Origin: Acidobacteriota bacterium
GTDB lineage: Bacteria > Acidobacteriota > Terriglobia > Acidiferrales > UBA7541
DNA length: 41,287 nt
Direction of reading: 5' to 3'
NCBI GenBank assembly: GCA_003152355.1
Contig: PMAA01000205.1
Location: forward strand, 6,492 to 47,778
Shown: piece by piece, positions 1-9,836 of the stretch
Layout of the letters: each line of letters starts with the position of its first letter
Position numbering within the stretch: position 1 is the stretch's first letter
Notes under the pieces: model-generated
The model's database searches: none
Told to the model about the DNA's origin: nothing
Seen by the model: the letters and a program-made list of their open reading frames with translations, nothing else
Made by a program: the position numbers and the translations under genes

Positions 1-1853
1 GGCAGGCCGATGTTGTCAATGACGCTCTGGACTTCGCTGGCTGGAATTTGCTTCCGTATTGCCTGCTCCACCAGGTCGCACAGGTTGGCTGTCTCCTCAA
101 TGCGCATTCCCGTCGGAGCTCGCAGATGAAGTTTGAAACTGCCGGCGTCCACGGTGGGGAAGAAGTCCTGACCTAACCAAGGAATCAGAATTGCCAGCGA
201 ACCAAGGCAGGCCGCGAAGAACGCGACCAGGAAGGCACCCCGATGTTGGAGACACAACTGGAGCGAGCGGTGATAGGTCTGACGGAAGCTTTCGAAGCCG
301 TCTTCAAAGCGCTTCTGAATTCGTACCAGCGGATTGCGGGTAAGCGTACCTCCGGCGGCGTGATTCTCGCCTCGCAACAGATACTTCGCCATCGTCGGAA
401 CGATTGTCCGCGAAAGAAAGTAAGACGCCAACATGGCGAAAACCACAGCTTCAGCAAGCGGCACAAAGAGATACCGCGCCACGCCGGACAGCAAGAACAT
501 CGGAGCAAAAACGATGCAGATCGAAAGCGTAGCGACGAAGGCAGGTGTCGCGATTTGTGATGCACTGTCAAGAATAACCTCGTCCAATTCCTTCTCTGGT
601 TCAAGTTCGCGATTGCGATTGATGTTCTCGACTTCAACTGTCGCATCGTCAACCAAAATTCCGACAGCAAGAGCGAGTCCACCCAGCGTCATGATGTTGA
701 TCGTTTGACCGATCGCGCCGAACGCAATGATGGAGGTCAGGATCGCGAGTGGGATTGAGGTTGCGATAATCAGCGTGCTTCTCCAACTGCCCAGGAAAGT
801 GAGAATCATGAAAGCGGTCAGGCATGCGGCGATCAGTGTTTCCCGGACTACACCGCTGATCGCACCACGGACAAATATCGACTGATCGGCCAGCGGTTGT
901 ATCTGAAGTTGGGGCGGAACAGTCGTCTTGATTTGGGGTAGCAGGGTTTTGACGCCTGAGATCACGTTCAGCGTGGATGCGTCTCCCGCTTTTTGGATCG
1001 TCAGCAATACGGAGCGCTGCCCGTTGACTTTCACGATGTTGGTCTGGGGCGGGAAGCCATCGCGCACCCAAGCAACGTCCTTGATGTAAATGGTAGTGCT
1101 GCCAATTGTTTTGATCGGGATGCGATTCAGATCCGCAATCGTCTGCGGCGCCGCATTCGGAATCGTGACGTCGTATTCCCGGGCGCCGATCTTGGACGTT
1201 CCGGTGGGCAGGATCAGGTTTTGCAAGCCGATGGCATTCACTACGTCCAGCGCGGAGAGACCCTTCGACTGCAACGCCGTCGGATTCAGGTCCACTTGCA
1301 CCTGGCGCTGTTTGCCGCCATACGGATAAGGAACCGAGGCGCCAGGCACCGTGATGAGCTGCGTGCGAATGAAATTCAGGCCGTAGTCATTGAGCACTTG
1401 TTCCGACATGTCTCGGCCAGAAAGTGCCAGTTGCAGGACGGGTACGCTCGATGCGCTGTATGCCAAAATGAGCGGCGGCGTGGTTCCAGGAGGTAACTGC
1501 CTGAGCTGAGTCTGAGAAACTGCGGTGATTTGTGCGATGCCCTGCTGAATATTCGCGGTTGGCTGTAGAAACACCTTGACCACAGCTGTTCCGTACAACG
1601 ACTGCGACTCGATGTGCTCGATGTTGTCAACGGTTGTGGTAAGAGCTCGTTCTGTGACGCTGACAATTCGGTCGCTCATGTCCTCGGGCACGAGGCCGGC
1701 ATAGGCCCAGACGATGCTGACGACCGGAATGTTGATGTTTGGAAAAATATCGGTTGGGGTGCGGGCGATCGAGAGTGAACCCCCGATCAGAATGAGTATG
1801 GCCATAACCACGAAGGTGTAAGGCCGCCGCAATGCAAGTCGAACAATCCACAT
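1..1853 (-). CDS. RND family efflux transporter permease (N-terminal part, runs off left edge)
   Basis: My reverse-strand translation from ATG at 1853 reads MWIVRLALRRPYTFVVMAILILIGGSLSIARTPTDIFPNINIPVVSIVWAYAGLVPEDMSDRIVSVTERALTTTVDNIEHIESQS, a typical RND permease N-terminus. It is absent from the ORF track because there is no stop inside the window. Confidence 0.93.
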   Translation of the reverse strand, partial: MWIVRLALRRPYTFVVMAILILIGGSLSIARTPTDIFPNINIPVVSIVWAYAGLVPEDMSDRIVSVTERALTTTVDNIEHIESQSLYGTAVVKVFLQPTANIQQGIAQITAVSQTQLRQLPPGTTPPLILAYSASSVPVLQLALSGRDMSEQVLNDYGLNFIRTQLITVPGASVPYPYGGKQRQVQVDLNPTALQSKGLSALDVVNAIGLQNLILPTGTSKIGAREYDVTIPNAAPQTIADLNRIPIKTIGSTTIYIKDVAWVRDGFPPQTNIVKVNGQRSVLLTIQKAGDASTLNVISGVKTLLPQIKTTVPPQLQIQPLADQSIFVRGAISGVVRETLIAACLTAFMILTFLGSWRSTLIIATSIPLAILTSIIAFGAIGQTINIMTLGGLALAVGILVDDATVEVENINRNRELEPEKELDEVILDSASQIATPAFVATLSICIVFAPMFLLSGVARYLFVPLAEAVVFAMLASYFLSRTIVPTMAKYLLRGENHAAGGTLTRNPLVRIQKRFEDGFESFRQTYHRSLQLCLQHRGAFLVAFFAACLGSLAILIPWLGQDFFPTVDAGSFKLHLRAPTGMRIEETANLCDLVEQAIRKQIPASEVQSVIDNIGL

Positions 1854-2237
1854 AATTCACGCCCTCAATCTTTTTGTCCGGAATCGAATGAGCGTTAGCG
1901 TTCGTTATTTGTGTTTTCTTCTGAAGCTTGATGATGCAGCTCGTCTGCCAGGCCGATGCGCGAACGGAATTTCTAGGAAGTGATTGAAAATATTGGCGCT
2001 TAGGCCTGCGAACATGCGACCAGATGCGTAGGCCTGAAAATGGAAGTGTCCAGCGGGTTGGACGCTCGTCGGCACGTTGACACCGCCCTCTTCAGCGTGG
2101 AGATCGAGTACGCCCGAAAGAGGAAACGAATCCGAAGTGGACCCGCTTACGGCGCCGTAGGACGCACTGGACTTACCGAGTTTTATTTGTGAAAAAGTCA
2201 CGAAGCTTCGGGATAGCCATGCGTGATTGCGAATCCG

Positions 2238-3308
2238 TTACGCGGGAAGGAGATCGTTATTGAGACGTGAAATGCCCAGCTTTTGCATGCGGAAGTAAAG
2301 CGTGGATCTCTTCATTCCCAGGCGCGCAGCAGCGCCACTAGGACCGGCGACAACCCAGCGGGTTTGCTTCAGAATCTTCAGAATGTGGTCCCGCTCCGCG
2401 TCTAGCAGAGTTGTTGCTCCCAGCGATTCAGCGCTGGCGGAATGTTTTAGCTCCTCGAGAGGCGGACACAGGACCGTCCCGTCGCTCAGGATGACGCTGC
2501 GCTCGATAAAATTCTGCAACTCGCGGATGTTCCCCGGCCATTGGTACGAAGTGAACGCAGACAGCGTTTCCGCAGGAACGCGTTCGATTTGCTTGCCCAT
2601 CCGGCGGCCGTAAATCTCGACAAAATGTTGCACCAGGTCCGGAATGTCTTCGCGGCGTGCGCGGAGCGGTGGCAGCGTAATAGGGAATACGTTCAAGCGA
2701 TAGTAGAGGTCGTTGCGAAATTCGCCCCGCTTCACCATGCCCGCCAGGTCTCGATTGGTCGCAGCCACGAGCCGCACGTCCACTTGTTGAGTGCGGGTGC
2801 TGCCCAAGCGCTCAAATTCCTGCTCCTGCAATACGCGCAGAAGTTTGGACTGCAGTGCCAGCGGAATATCGCCGACCTCATCCAGGAAGAGCGTGCCCTT
2901 GTCAGCCATTTCGAAACGACCGACCTTTTGCGCGATCGCGCCGGTAAAAGCGCCCCTCTCATGGCCAAAAAGCTCGCTTTCCAGCAGTTCGAACGGAATC
3001 GCAGCGCAATTCAATTTTATGTACGGGCGTCCGCAGCGCGCGCTGATATTGTGAATCGCGCGTGCGATCAGCTCCTTGCCGGTGCCCGTTTCACCCTGGA
3101 GTAGGACGGTGGAATCCGTTGGCGCCACGCGTTCGACGTGTCCGAGGACCGATTCTAGAGCAGGACTGTTGCCTATCAACTGCTCGAATCTGCGCTGATT
3201 ATGGTACTGGCCGGCAGGCCCGAACCTTTCCAAAGCTCCCACGGAGGACCTCCTAATGTTCGCGCGTACTTCGCTGACAGGGTCAACTTTCCAGAGCGGC
3301 ACGAACAC
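2238..3308 (-). CDS. Sigma-54-dependent transcriptional activator (AAA+ plus Fis-type HTH)
   Basis: Walker A GETGTGKE, GAFTGA loop (ESELFGHERGAFTGA), Walker B GTLFLDEVGD, C-terminal HTH (AAARLGMKRSTLYFRMQKLGI). Short N-terminus with no receiver or sensor domain. Confidence 0.95.
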   Translation of the reverse strand: MFVPLWKVDPVSEVRANIRRSSVGALERFGPAGQYHNQRRFEQLIGNSPALESVLGHVERVAPTDSTVLLQGETGTGKELIARAIHNISARCGRPYIKLNCAAIPFELLESELFGHERGAFTGAIAQKVGRFEMADKGTLFLDEVGDIPLALQSKLLRVLQEQEFERLGSTRTQQVDVRLVAATNRDLAGMVKRGEFRNDLYYRLNVFPITLPPLRARREDIPDLVQHFVEIYGRRMGKQIERVPAETLSAFTSYQWPGNIRELQNFIERSVILSDGTVLCPPLEELKHSASAESLGATTLLDAERDHILKILKQTRWVVAGPSGAAARLGMKRSTLYFRMQKLGISRLNNDLLPA

Positions 3309-3696
3309 TTGCGAGCAGGGCTTCGTCGTCGAACGGTTTAGCCAGAAACTCCACCGCGCCTGCTCTCAATGCACGCAGCCGCATTTTTTCATCGCCATGG
3401 GCCGTGATGAAGATGATCGGAACCCTGCAACGATCCGCGTTCAGCTTCGCCTGCAGTTCGAGTCCGGAGATTCCCGGCATACGGATGTCGGCGATCACAC
3501 ATCCGGCCTCATGCTGCAGGCCGGAGTTCAGAAATTCCTCCGCCGAGGCAAATTCTCGCGCCGGCAGGCCAACCGCTTTCAGCAGGCCGAGCAATGCACC
3601 GCGCATCAAATCGTCATCATCTACAACCGCGACTGGTTTGGTCTGTCCCTGAGCAAACATGCGAAGAAAATAGCAAGGGCGCCCAAAGCGGCGCAA
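3283..3696 (-). CDS. Single-domain response regulator receiver protein
   Basis: VAVVDDDDLMRGAL..CVIADIRMPGISGLELQ..PIIFITAHGD..GAVEFLAKPF; receiver fold with no output domain; 26-bp overlap with the downstream sigma-54 activator gene. Confidence 0.9.
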   Translation of the reverse strand: MRRFGRPCYFLRMFAQGQTKPVAVVDDDDLMRGALLGLLKAVGLPAREFASAEEFLNSGLQHEAGCVIADIRMPGISGLELQAKLNADRCRVPIIFITAHGDEKMRLRALRAGAVEFLAKPFDDEALLASVRAALES

Positions 3697-3839
3697 TTAT
3701 ACGTTGGTATAAGAAATCGAATATTGACCTGAGCGAAGAGGTAGCCCCAAGATTTAGCGGACGTCCCAGAGAAACCGGCAGTTAAACGAGGAAGTAGACG
3801 AACTGGCAAACCGTTTAGCATGAGCGGTGTAACAGTCGG

Positions 3840-4463
3840 CTACTTCTTGGGAACCCCGAGCTTTTCCGCCATTCTCACCAATTCTGCCAGCGATTGAGCC
3901 TGCATCTTGCGCATAACGTGGCCCCGATGCACCTTCACGGTGATTTCACTGGTCCCGAGTTCGGACGCTATTTGCTTATTCAACATCCCCGAAACCACCA
4001 GGCTCATCACTTCGCGTTCACGTGCCGTTAGCGTCTCATGATTTTTTCGCAGCTTGGCAAGCCCACTCTGCTGCTGCCGCCTCTCTCGGTCGCGGTCCAA
4101 TGCCTGCTGGATCGCATCCAGCAAATCCTGATCGTGGAACGGCTTGGTTAGAAACTCCACGGCGCCGGACTTCATGGCCTTCACCGTCATCGGAATATCT
4201 CCATGACCAGTGATAAAGATGATGGGAATCTGCACGCCCGCGTCAGTCAACTCGTGTTGAAAGTCCAGACCATTGATTCCCGGAAGACTTACATCAAGCA
4301 CAAGGCAGCTGGGCACGTCCGGGCGGTTGCTGCGGAGGAACCCTTCCGCCGTGCCGAAGGACTCCGACCGCAAGCCCGCCGATTTCAGCAGGCCTTCGAT
4401 AGACGCGCGCACACCCGCATCGTCATCAACGACGAAGACGGTGGGAGCGCCTGCGGGCGTCAT
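3840..4463 (-). CDS. FixJ/NarL-type response regulator (REC + LuxR-type HTH)
   Basis: [42 protein letters not shown] plus [43 protein letters not shown]. Confidence 0.95.
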   Translation of the reverse strand: MTPAGAPTVFVVDDDAGVRASIEGLLKSAGLRSESFGTAEGFLRSNRPDVPSCLVLDVSLPGINGLDFQHELTDAGVQIPIIFITGHGDIPMTVKAMKSGAVEFLTKPFHDQDLLDAIQQALDRDRERRQQQSGLAKLRKNHETLTAREREVMSLVVSGMLNKQIASELGTSEITVKVHRGHVMRKMQAQSLAELVRMAEKLGVPKK

Positions 4464-4801
4464 TCATGCGCCTCGATTTTAGTTGGCAAAGTAAAGTGAA
4501 ACCTTGTGCCGCGCGCACTTCTTCGAGATTTGGTGTGTCGTCCGCCGGTCGCGAGCAGTCCCGGGCCGACTCCACCTAACCATGCACTAATCAAGACGGC
4601 GCAAAGAAACAGCAACGCCGGAGCCGTTTCCAAATGAAACGCCAACCACCGCGAAATGAACACCGCTGCCGTAACCGATAGGACCGCAATCCCATGACCC
4701 CAAATTGCGGGCGGCTTGCGCCACGGAAGTGGATTGGATCTGAACATACTTCTGCTCCAGTTTAGTTCTACTTCGGTTATGCGAAGACTCGCTTGATGCA
4801 A
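4460..4801 (-). pseudogene. Collapsed sensor histidine kinase: DUF4118-type N-terminus joined to a kinase C-terminal tail
   Basis: Translation has DUF4118-like TM segment IWGHGIAVLSVTAAVFISRWLAFHLETAPALLFLCAVLISAWLGGVGPGLLAT directly followed by a HATPase-type tail [24 protein letters not shown]/HisKA and most of HATPase are missing; ATGA overlap with the FixJ regulator. Confidence 0.72.
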
Positions 4802-5188
4802 TTACCCGTGCGGACGATGAGAATTCTCTGACGCTGCCGGGGCACTTTGCAACATGTTTAGTTCTCTGCTCCGTTCGCTTGGGGCGACAGAAAATCTTCC
4901 GGGTTCAGTTTCGATGCTCCCGCTCTCGCTCTCGTTTCTGTTGCTGATCCTTTCAGTTTTCGTTCCTGCGAAGATAGCGGCGCTTGCCCCGTTCAAGAGA
5001 ATGGACACGATGCCGGCATTCCGACAGATATTCGCTCGGATTCCGATTGCAAAGACTCCTGTGACTTTGCACATCCCCCGTCGTGCCAGTAACTTCCGCT
5101 TCATCTTCGTCATGTACAGGATTTGGCTCCGCTATTGCTCCTTCGACGATTGGCTATTGCTTAAGCAAAGCCGAGGAGATACGGAATT

Positions 5189-5794
5189 ATGGAAACGTCT
5201 CTCGTAATTGATCTCGAAAAATATCCGGATCACGCGCTGGTAACTGCCGCTAAACGCGGAGACACTCACGCGTTCGAAAAACTGATGTCGCGTCACCAGC
5301 GGAAAGTCCTTGCGATTGCGCTCAGGATAACGAAAAACTGGGAAGATGCCGAAGACGTGGTGCAGGAAAGTTTTCAAAAGGCTTTCTTCCACCTTGTCCG
5401 CTTTCAGCAAGCGTCACAGTTCTCTACCTGGCTGACCCGCATCGCCTTGAATGAATCCTACATGGTGCTGCGCCGAAGACGGAGAGGTCTGGAAGTGCTG
5501 CCCGCGACCTCTGAAGATGGCGTGAACTTCGTCCCGGAGGCATTTGTTGACCACAATCCCAATCCAGAAGAATCGTGCCGGCGGCGGGAGCATTCTGAAC
5601 TCTTGACCAACGCGATCAATCGGTTAGGCTCGAAGATCCGAAAAACGATCTGGCTTCGCATGGTCGAAGAGCGCTCTGTCGAAGAAACGGCTCAGATGCT
5701 GGACACTTCCGTTTCCGCCGTGAAATCACGCGTTTTTCGAGGTCGCCGGGATTTAACTGTAAATCGTGCGCTCTTATACGCGTCGTTGGCCTAG
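5189..5794 (+). CDS. ECF-type RNA polymerase sigma factor (sigma-70 family)
   Basis: Region 2 (AFEKLMSRHQRKVLAIALRITKNWEDAEDVVQESFQKAFFHLVRFQQASQFSTWLTRIALNESYMVLRRRRR) and region 4 (RSVEETAQMLDTSVSAVKSRVFRGRRDL). Confidence 0.93.
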   Translation: METSLVIDLEKYPDHALVTAAKRGDTHAFEKLMSRHQRKVLAIALRITKNWEDAEDVVQESFQKAFFHLVRFQQASQFSTWLTRIALNESYMVLRRRRRGLEVLPATSEDGVNFVPEAFVDHNPNPEESCRRREHSELLTNAINRLGSKIRKTIWLRMVEERSVEETAQMLDTSVSAVKSRVFRGRRDLTVNRALLYASLA

Positions 5795-5925
5795 GTGCGC
5801 ACGAACACATTGGGAATCGGAGTCAACGTGTTTTCCGATGTAGGGGGCAGTTCAGCAGTCGAAGCTCCGCCGCGAAGGTGAACCGGATATTTGGAAATTT
5901 CATTTCACACGAAAGGATAAAGCAG

Positions 5926-6390
5926 ATGGAATACACAGTAATCTCCGGCACGGAAATGAATGTTTCGCGAATTGCTGCAAGGTACGTGGGCTATCGGCGG
6001 TTGGATGTGGTGAGGCACCGACGAAAGAGAATCGATTCGCGCGATTGACGCCGCCCTCGATAAAGGGATCAATCTGATTGATACGGCGCCGGTTTACGGT
6101 TTTGGAGTTTCCGAAGAAATCGTCGGAAAGGCAATTGAGAAGAGAGGACACCGGGAAAAGGTGTTCATCGCGACCAAGGTTGGACTGGAGTGGCGGACCA
6201 GCCTGGAATCACCGCAGCGCTATGGGGCGCGCGCCATCCCGCAGAACTGGAAGCTGTGGCAGGCGCCCTCGACTGGAAGCTCGACGCGGATGCGCTCGCG
6301 GCGATCGATCAGATTCTGCGGCAGACGATCGCTAATCCGATTGGTCCCGAATTCATGGCGCCGGCGGCAAGAAACAGCGTCGCTGCCTAG
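5926..6390 (+). pseudogene. Aldo/keto reductase pseudogene (frameshift, in-frame TGA and large internal deletion)
   Basis: Start MEYTVISGTEMNVSRIA, then in another frame GTWAIGGWMW*GTDERESIRAIDAALDKGINLIDTAPVYGFGVSEEIVGKAIEKRGHREKVFIATKVGLEW, then in a third frame PGITAALWGARHPAELEAVAGALDWKLDADALAAIDQILRQTIANPIGPEFMAP. Confidence 0.85.
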
Positions 6391-6504
6391 GACAAATGGT
6401 TCCGGTGTCCGAATTGAGTTTTCGAATAACGGAAGCCAAAGGCCGGCTACAAGCTGCGCGAGAAGGCCACTTGTGAAGATTCTCGAACAGGGGAGAGCAA
6501 AGCG

Positions 6505-7080
6505 ATGAGCAAAATAAAACGAGTGGGTTGCGCACTGGTATTGATTGGGATCACCGCCGTGATGGTGCGTTCGCAGGATACGGCAGGCGAATATGTGGCG
6601 CCGGCGAAAGCCGTTCCGACGGGCAAAGCTCCCAAGATGCAGGTGCAATTGCTGAATCCTGGAGAGCCGACGAAACAATATGCCGTCATCTTCTACCAGG
6701 GTGACGAGGCTTTTTCCGGGTTGCAAGAGTTTGCTGAGAAGTATCACGTCACGAGCGCGCATTTCACCGCGATTGGAGCGCTGAACGGAGCGACGGTGGC
6801 ATGGTTCGATCCCCAGCGCAAAATGTACAAGAAGATTCCCATCAATGGTCAGCACGAATTGATTGGGATGAGTGGCGATATCGCGCTCTATCAGGGAAGG
6901 CCCGTAGTGCATACTCACGCGGTGGTCGGGGGGCCAGACGGAACAACGCAGGGCGGTCACGTTCTCGAGGCATACGCATCACCGACGGTGGAAGTAATGG
7001 TTACAGTCGATCCGGTAACGATGCAGAAGCGTTTTGATCCGGAAACGGATCTCACGCTGATTGACCCAGCTTTGAAGTAG
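6505..7080 (+). CDS. PPC/DUF296 domain protein with N-terminal signal peptide
   Basis: Hydrophobic N-terminus (VGCALVLIGITAVMVRSQ) then PPC-like YAVIFYQGDEAFSGLQEFAEKYHVTSAHFTAIGALNGATVAWFD..GDIAL..VHTHAVVGGPDGTTQGGHVLEA. Confidence 0.85.
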   Translation: MSKIKRVGCALVLIGITAVMVRSQDTAGEYVAPAKAVPTGKAPKMQVQLLNPGEPTKQYAVIFYQGDEAFSGLQEFAEKYHVTSAHFTAIGALNGATVAWFDPQRKMYKKIPINGQHELIGMSGDIALYQGRPVVHTHAVVGGPDGTTQGGHVLEAYASPTVEVMVTVDPVTMQKRFDPETDLTLIDPALK

Positions 7081-7143
7081 TAGCATCGTGGCTCTTTTCT
7101 TGTTATCTGCATATCTAAGATTGTCTGAGCGAGAGGTGTCGTC

Positions 7144-7575
7144 ATGCGCTGGAAACAGATCGAGGATGAACCGAAAACTTTTGTCCTAATCTTTGAGACC
7201 GGCGACGAGATCGCGAGCGTCCTGCAACAGTTCGCCAGGGACCAAGGTTTAGCGGGAAGCAGCTTCAAAGCCATCGGCGCTTTTTCTTACGCGAAGCTGG
7301 GTTGGTTCAACTGGGAGACGAAGAAGTACGCTCCGGCCTGCGTTCTCGATGAACAAGTGGAACTGCTTTCGCTGATTGGCGACATCGCCCTCAAGGAGGG
7401 AGAGCCGCAAGTGCATGCGCACGTGGTAATCGGACGCTCTGACGGGACCGCCCATGGCGGGCACCTTCTTGAGGCTCGCGTGCGACCGACATGCGAATTG
7501 ATTTTGACGGAGAGTCCGATTCATCTTCAGAAGAAACTCGATCCTGAATCAGGAATAGCGTTGATCCAGATCTAG
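7144..7575 (+). CDS. PPC/DUF296 domain protein (no signal peptide)
   Basis: FVLIFETGDEIASVLQQFARDQGLAGSSFKAIGAFSYAKLGWF..LIGDIAL..VHAHVVIGRSDGTAHGGHLLEARVRPTCELIL; clear paralog of the preceding ORF. Confidence 0.87.
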   Translation: MRWKQIEDEPKTFVLIFETGDEIASVLQQFARDQGLAGSSFKAIGAFSYAKLGWFNWETKKYAPACVLDEQVELLSLIGDIALKEGEPQVHAHVVIGRSDGTAHGGHLLEARVRPTCELILTESPIHLQKKLDPESGIALIQI

Positions 7576-7590
7576 TTGATCCAGGTCTAA
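7561..7590 (+). repeat. 15-bp imperfect tandem duplication spanning the stop codon of the second PPC gene
   Basis: TTGATCCAGATCTAG / TTGATCCAGGTCTAA, 13/15 identical, giving two in-frame stops. Confidence 0.8.
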
Positions 7591-7843
7591 TGGATGGCCC
7601 GGAGAAAATTGCGGCGCAGTGGCACGGCAAATAGTAAAGGATGAGGTGGAACAACCATGGCTGAGAAGAACGCTCCGCATTCGGTCTTCATGGCCTGTTG
7701 CCGCCGCAAATCGAATCGCTGGATGAGCAGAGTAGCCCCACCTGATGGAGACAAGCCCCAGTCCTGACGCAAGACTCGGAAGGCGATTACGCACCGCGCA
7801 AATACTCTTGCATTCCAAAACCACAAGATGATAGGGACTCCGA

Positions 7844-9742
7844 ATGCCACATAAACTTACGAACATACTTGCCTTAGTTCCCAGCGATATTGTGATCGCG
7901 CAAGCCGCGACTCCCATCCCAATCAGCCGAATCGCCAGCGACGCAGGAATCCTTTCAGAAGAACTGGAGCCGTATGGGAGCACCAAGGCCAAAGTGCACC
8001 TCTCAGTTCGCGATCGCTTAAAGCACGTCACAAACGGCAAATACATTGTGGTGACCGCAATCACTCCCACCCCTTTGGGTGAAGGCAAGACAACCACCAC
8101 CGTCGGCCTGAGCCAAGCCATCGGGGCACACTTAGGCAAGCGCGTATTTACGTGCATCCGTCAACCCAGTCAGGGACCGACGTTTGGGATCAAGGGTGGA
8201 GCAGCCGGCGGCGGCTACAGTCAGATTATTCCGATGGAAGAATTTAATCTCCATCTTACGGGAGACATCCACGCCATCACGGCTGCGAATAACCTGCTGG
8301 CTGCCGCGATTGACGCACGTATTTTTCATGAAAATTCGCAAAAAGACGAAGCGCTCTTCGAGCGGCTATGCCCGCCGAACAAGTACGGCAATCGCACCTT
8401 TTCCCCGGTAATGTTGCGCCGGCTACATAAGCTCGGAATCGCGAAGTCTGATCCGAATGAATTGACATCCGAGGAACGTAGCCGCTTCGCGCGCTTGGAC
8501 ATCGACCCGGAGAGCATCGCCTGGCGGCGCGTGATCGACACCAACGACCGCATGCTGCGCCAGATCACGATTGGGCAGGGCGCTGAAGAAAAGGGATTCA
8601 CGCGCTCGACTGGGTTCGACATAACTGTTGCCAGCGAAGTAATGGCAATTCTCGCGCTAACCACCGGGTTGAACGATATGCGCGAACGCCTTGGGCGCAT
8701 GATGGTCGCGATCAGCAGGGCTGGTGAGCCGGTCACGGCCGACGATGTCGGAGTCGGTGGCGCTCTGACAGTCTTGATGAAAGACGCCATCATGCCAAAT
8801 CTCATGCAAACGCTCGAGGGAACGCCTGCGTTTGTCCACGCAGGACCCTTTGCAAACATCGCTCACGGTAATTCATCGATCGTGGCGGACCAAATTGCCT
8901 TGAAGCTCGTCGGGCCGGATGGCTACGTCCTAACCGAAGCAGGCTTCGGCGCGGACATAGGGATGGAGAAGTTTTTCAACATCAAGTGCCGTTATAGCGG
9001 GCTGATTCCGAGCTGCGTCGTTTTAGTTGCGACAATTCGAGCTTTGAAGATGCATGGCGGTGGCCCTAAGGTCACAGCTGGCCAGCCACTGGCCACCGAG
9101 TATTCGCAGGAGAATCTGGATTTGCTAGAGAAGGGCTGCGCCAATCTTGTAAAGATGATCCAGAACGCCCAGGCGTTCGGAATCCCTGTCGTCGCGGCGG
9201 TGAATCGCTTTAAGGACGACACGGCAGCCGAAATCGACCTTGTGCGTCGCATCGGCGTGAATGCAGGGGCCGAAGACGCGGTCATGAGCGATCACTGGGC
9301 GCAGGGCGGAGCCGGAGCGATTGAGTTGGGCAAGGCCGTGATCGCGGCCTGCGAGAAACCAAGAGATTTTCAATTTCTCTACCCGCTCGACATGAGTATC
9401 AAAGGAAAAATCGAAACGATCGTTCGCGAGATGTACGGCGGTGCGAGAGTCGAATACTCGCGGGAGGCGGAGAAGAAGATTGACCTGTACACGCGTCTTG
9501 GATTCGACAAATTGCCGGTCTGCATGGCCAAGACCCATTTGAGCTTAAGCCACGATCCCAGCCTCAAAGGAGCTCCGACTGGATTCACGGTGCCCGTACG
9601 AGATGTTCGAGCGAGCGCCGGAGCGGGGTTTGTTTATCCGCTACTCGGTGCGATGAGCACGATGCCGGGACTTCCGACACGACCGGCATATTACGATGTG
9701 GATCTGGACCCGCAAACTGGCCGCGTTGTCGGGCTCTCCTAA
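7844..9742 (+). CDS. fhs: Formate--tetrahydrofolate ligase (long, eukaryote-like form)
   Basis: [138 protein letters not shown]. Confidence 0.97.
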   Translation: MPHKLTNILALVPSDIVIAQAATPIPISRIASDAGILSEELEPYGSTKAKVHLSVRDRLKHVTNGKYIVVTAITPTPLGEGKTTTTVGLSQAIGAHLGKRVFTCIRQPSQGPTFGIKGGAAGGGYSQIIPMEEFNLHLTGDIHAITAANNLLAAAIDARIFHENSQKDEALFERLCPPNKYGNRTFSPVMLRRLHKLGIAKSDPNELTSEERSRFARLDIDPESIAWRRVIDTNDRMLRQITIGQGAEEKGFTRSTGFDITVASEVMAILALTTGLNDMRERLGRMMVAISRAGEPVTADDVGVGGALTVLMKDAIMPNLMQTLEGTPAFVHAGPFANIAHGNSSIVADQIALKLVGPDGYVLTEAGFGADIGMEKFFNIKCRYSGLIPSCVVLVATIRALKMHGGGPKVTAGQPLATEYSQENLDLLEKGCANLVKMIQNAQAFGIPVVAAVNRFKDDTAAEIDLVRRIGVNAGAEDAVMSDHWAQGGAGAIELGKAVIAACEKPRDFQFLYPLDMSIKGKIETIVREMYGGARVEYSREAEKKIDLYTRLGFDKLPVCMAKTHLSLSHDPSLKGAPTGFTVPVRDVRASAGAGFVYPLLGAMSTMPGLPTRPAYYDVDLDPQTGRVVGLS

Positions 9743-9836
9743 ATCCGATCGATCGGAGTTGGAACAAGAAACCGCTAGCCAGAGAAGGATCGCATGATCG
9801 TATTCAGGGCAACTCTGCCAAGAACTGGGCAACGCT

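Noticed and set aside
1905-2201. 98-aa minus-strand ORF between the RND and sigma-54 genes
   Set aside because: Possible but no family, no convincing ribosome-binding site assessed; left unannotated.
4802-5113. 103-aa minus-strand ORF and overlapping 117-aa plus-strand ORF (4854-5207)
   Set aside because: Neither shows family resemblance; the region may be a leader/promoter region for the ECF sigma gene.
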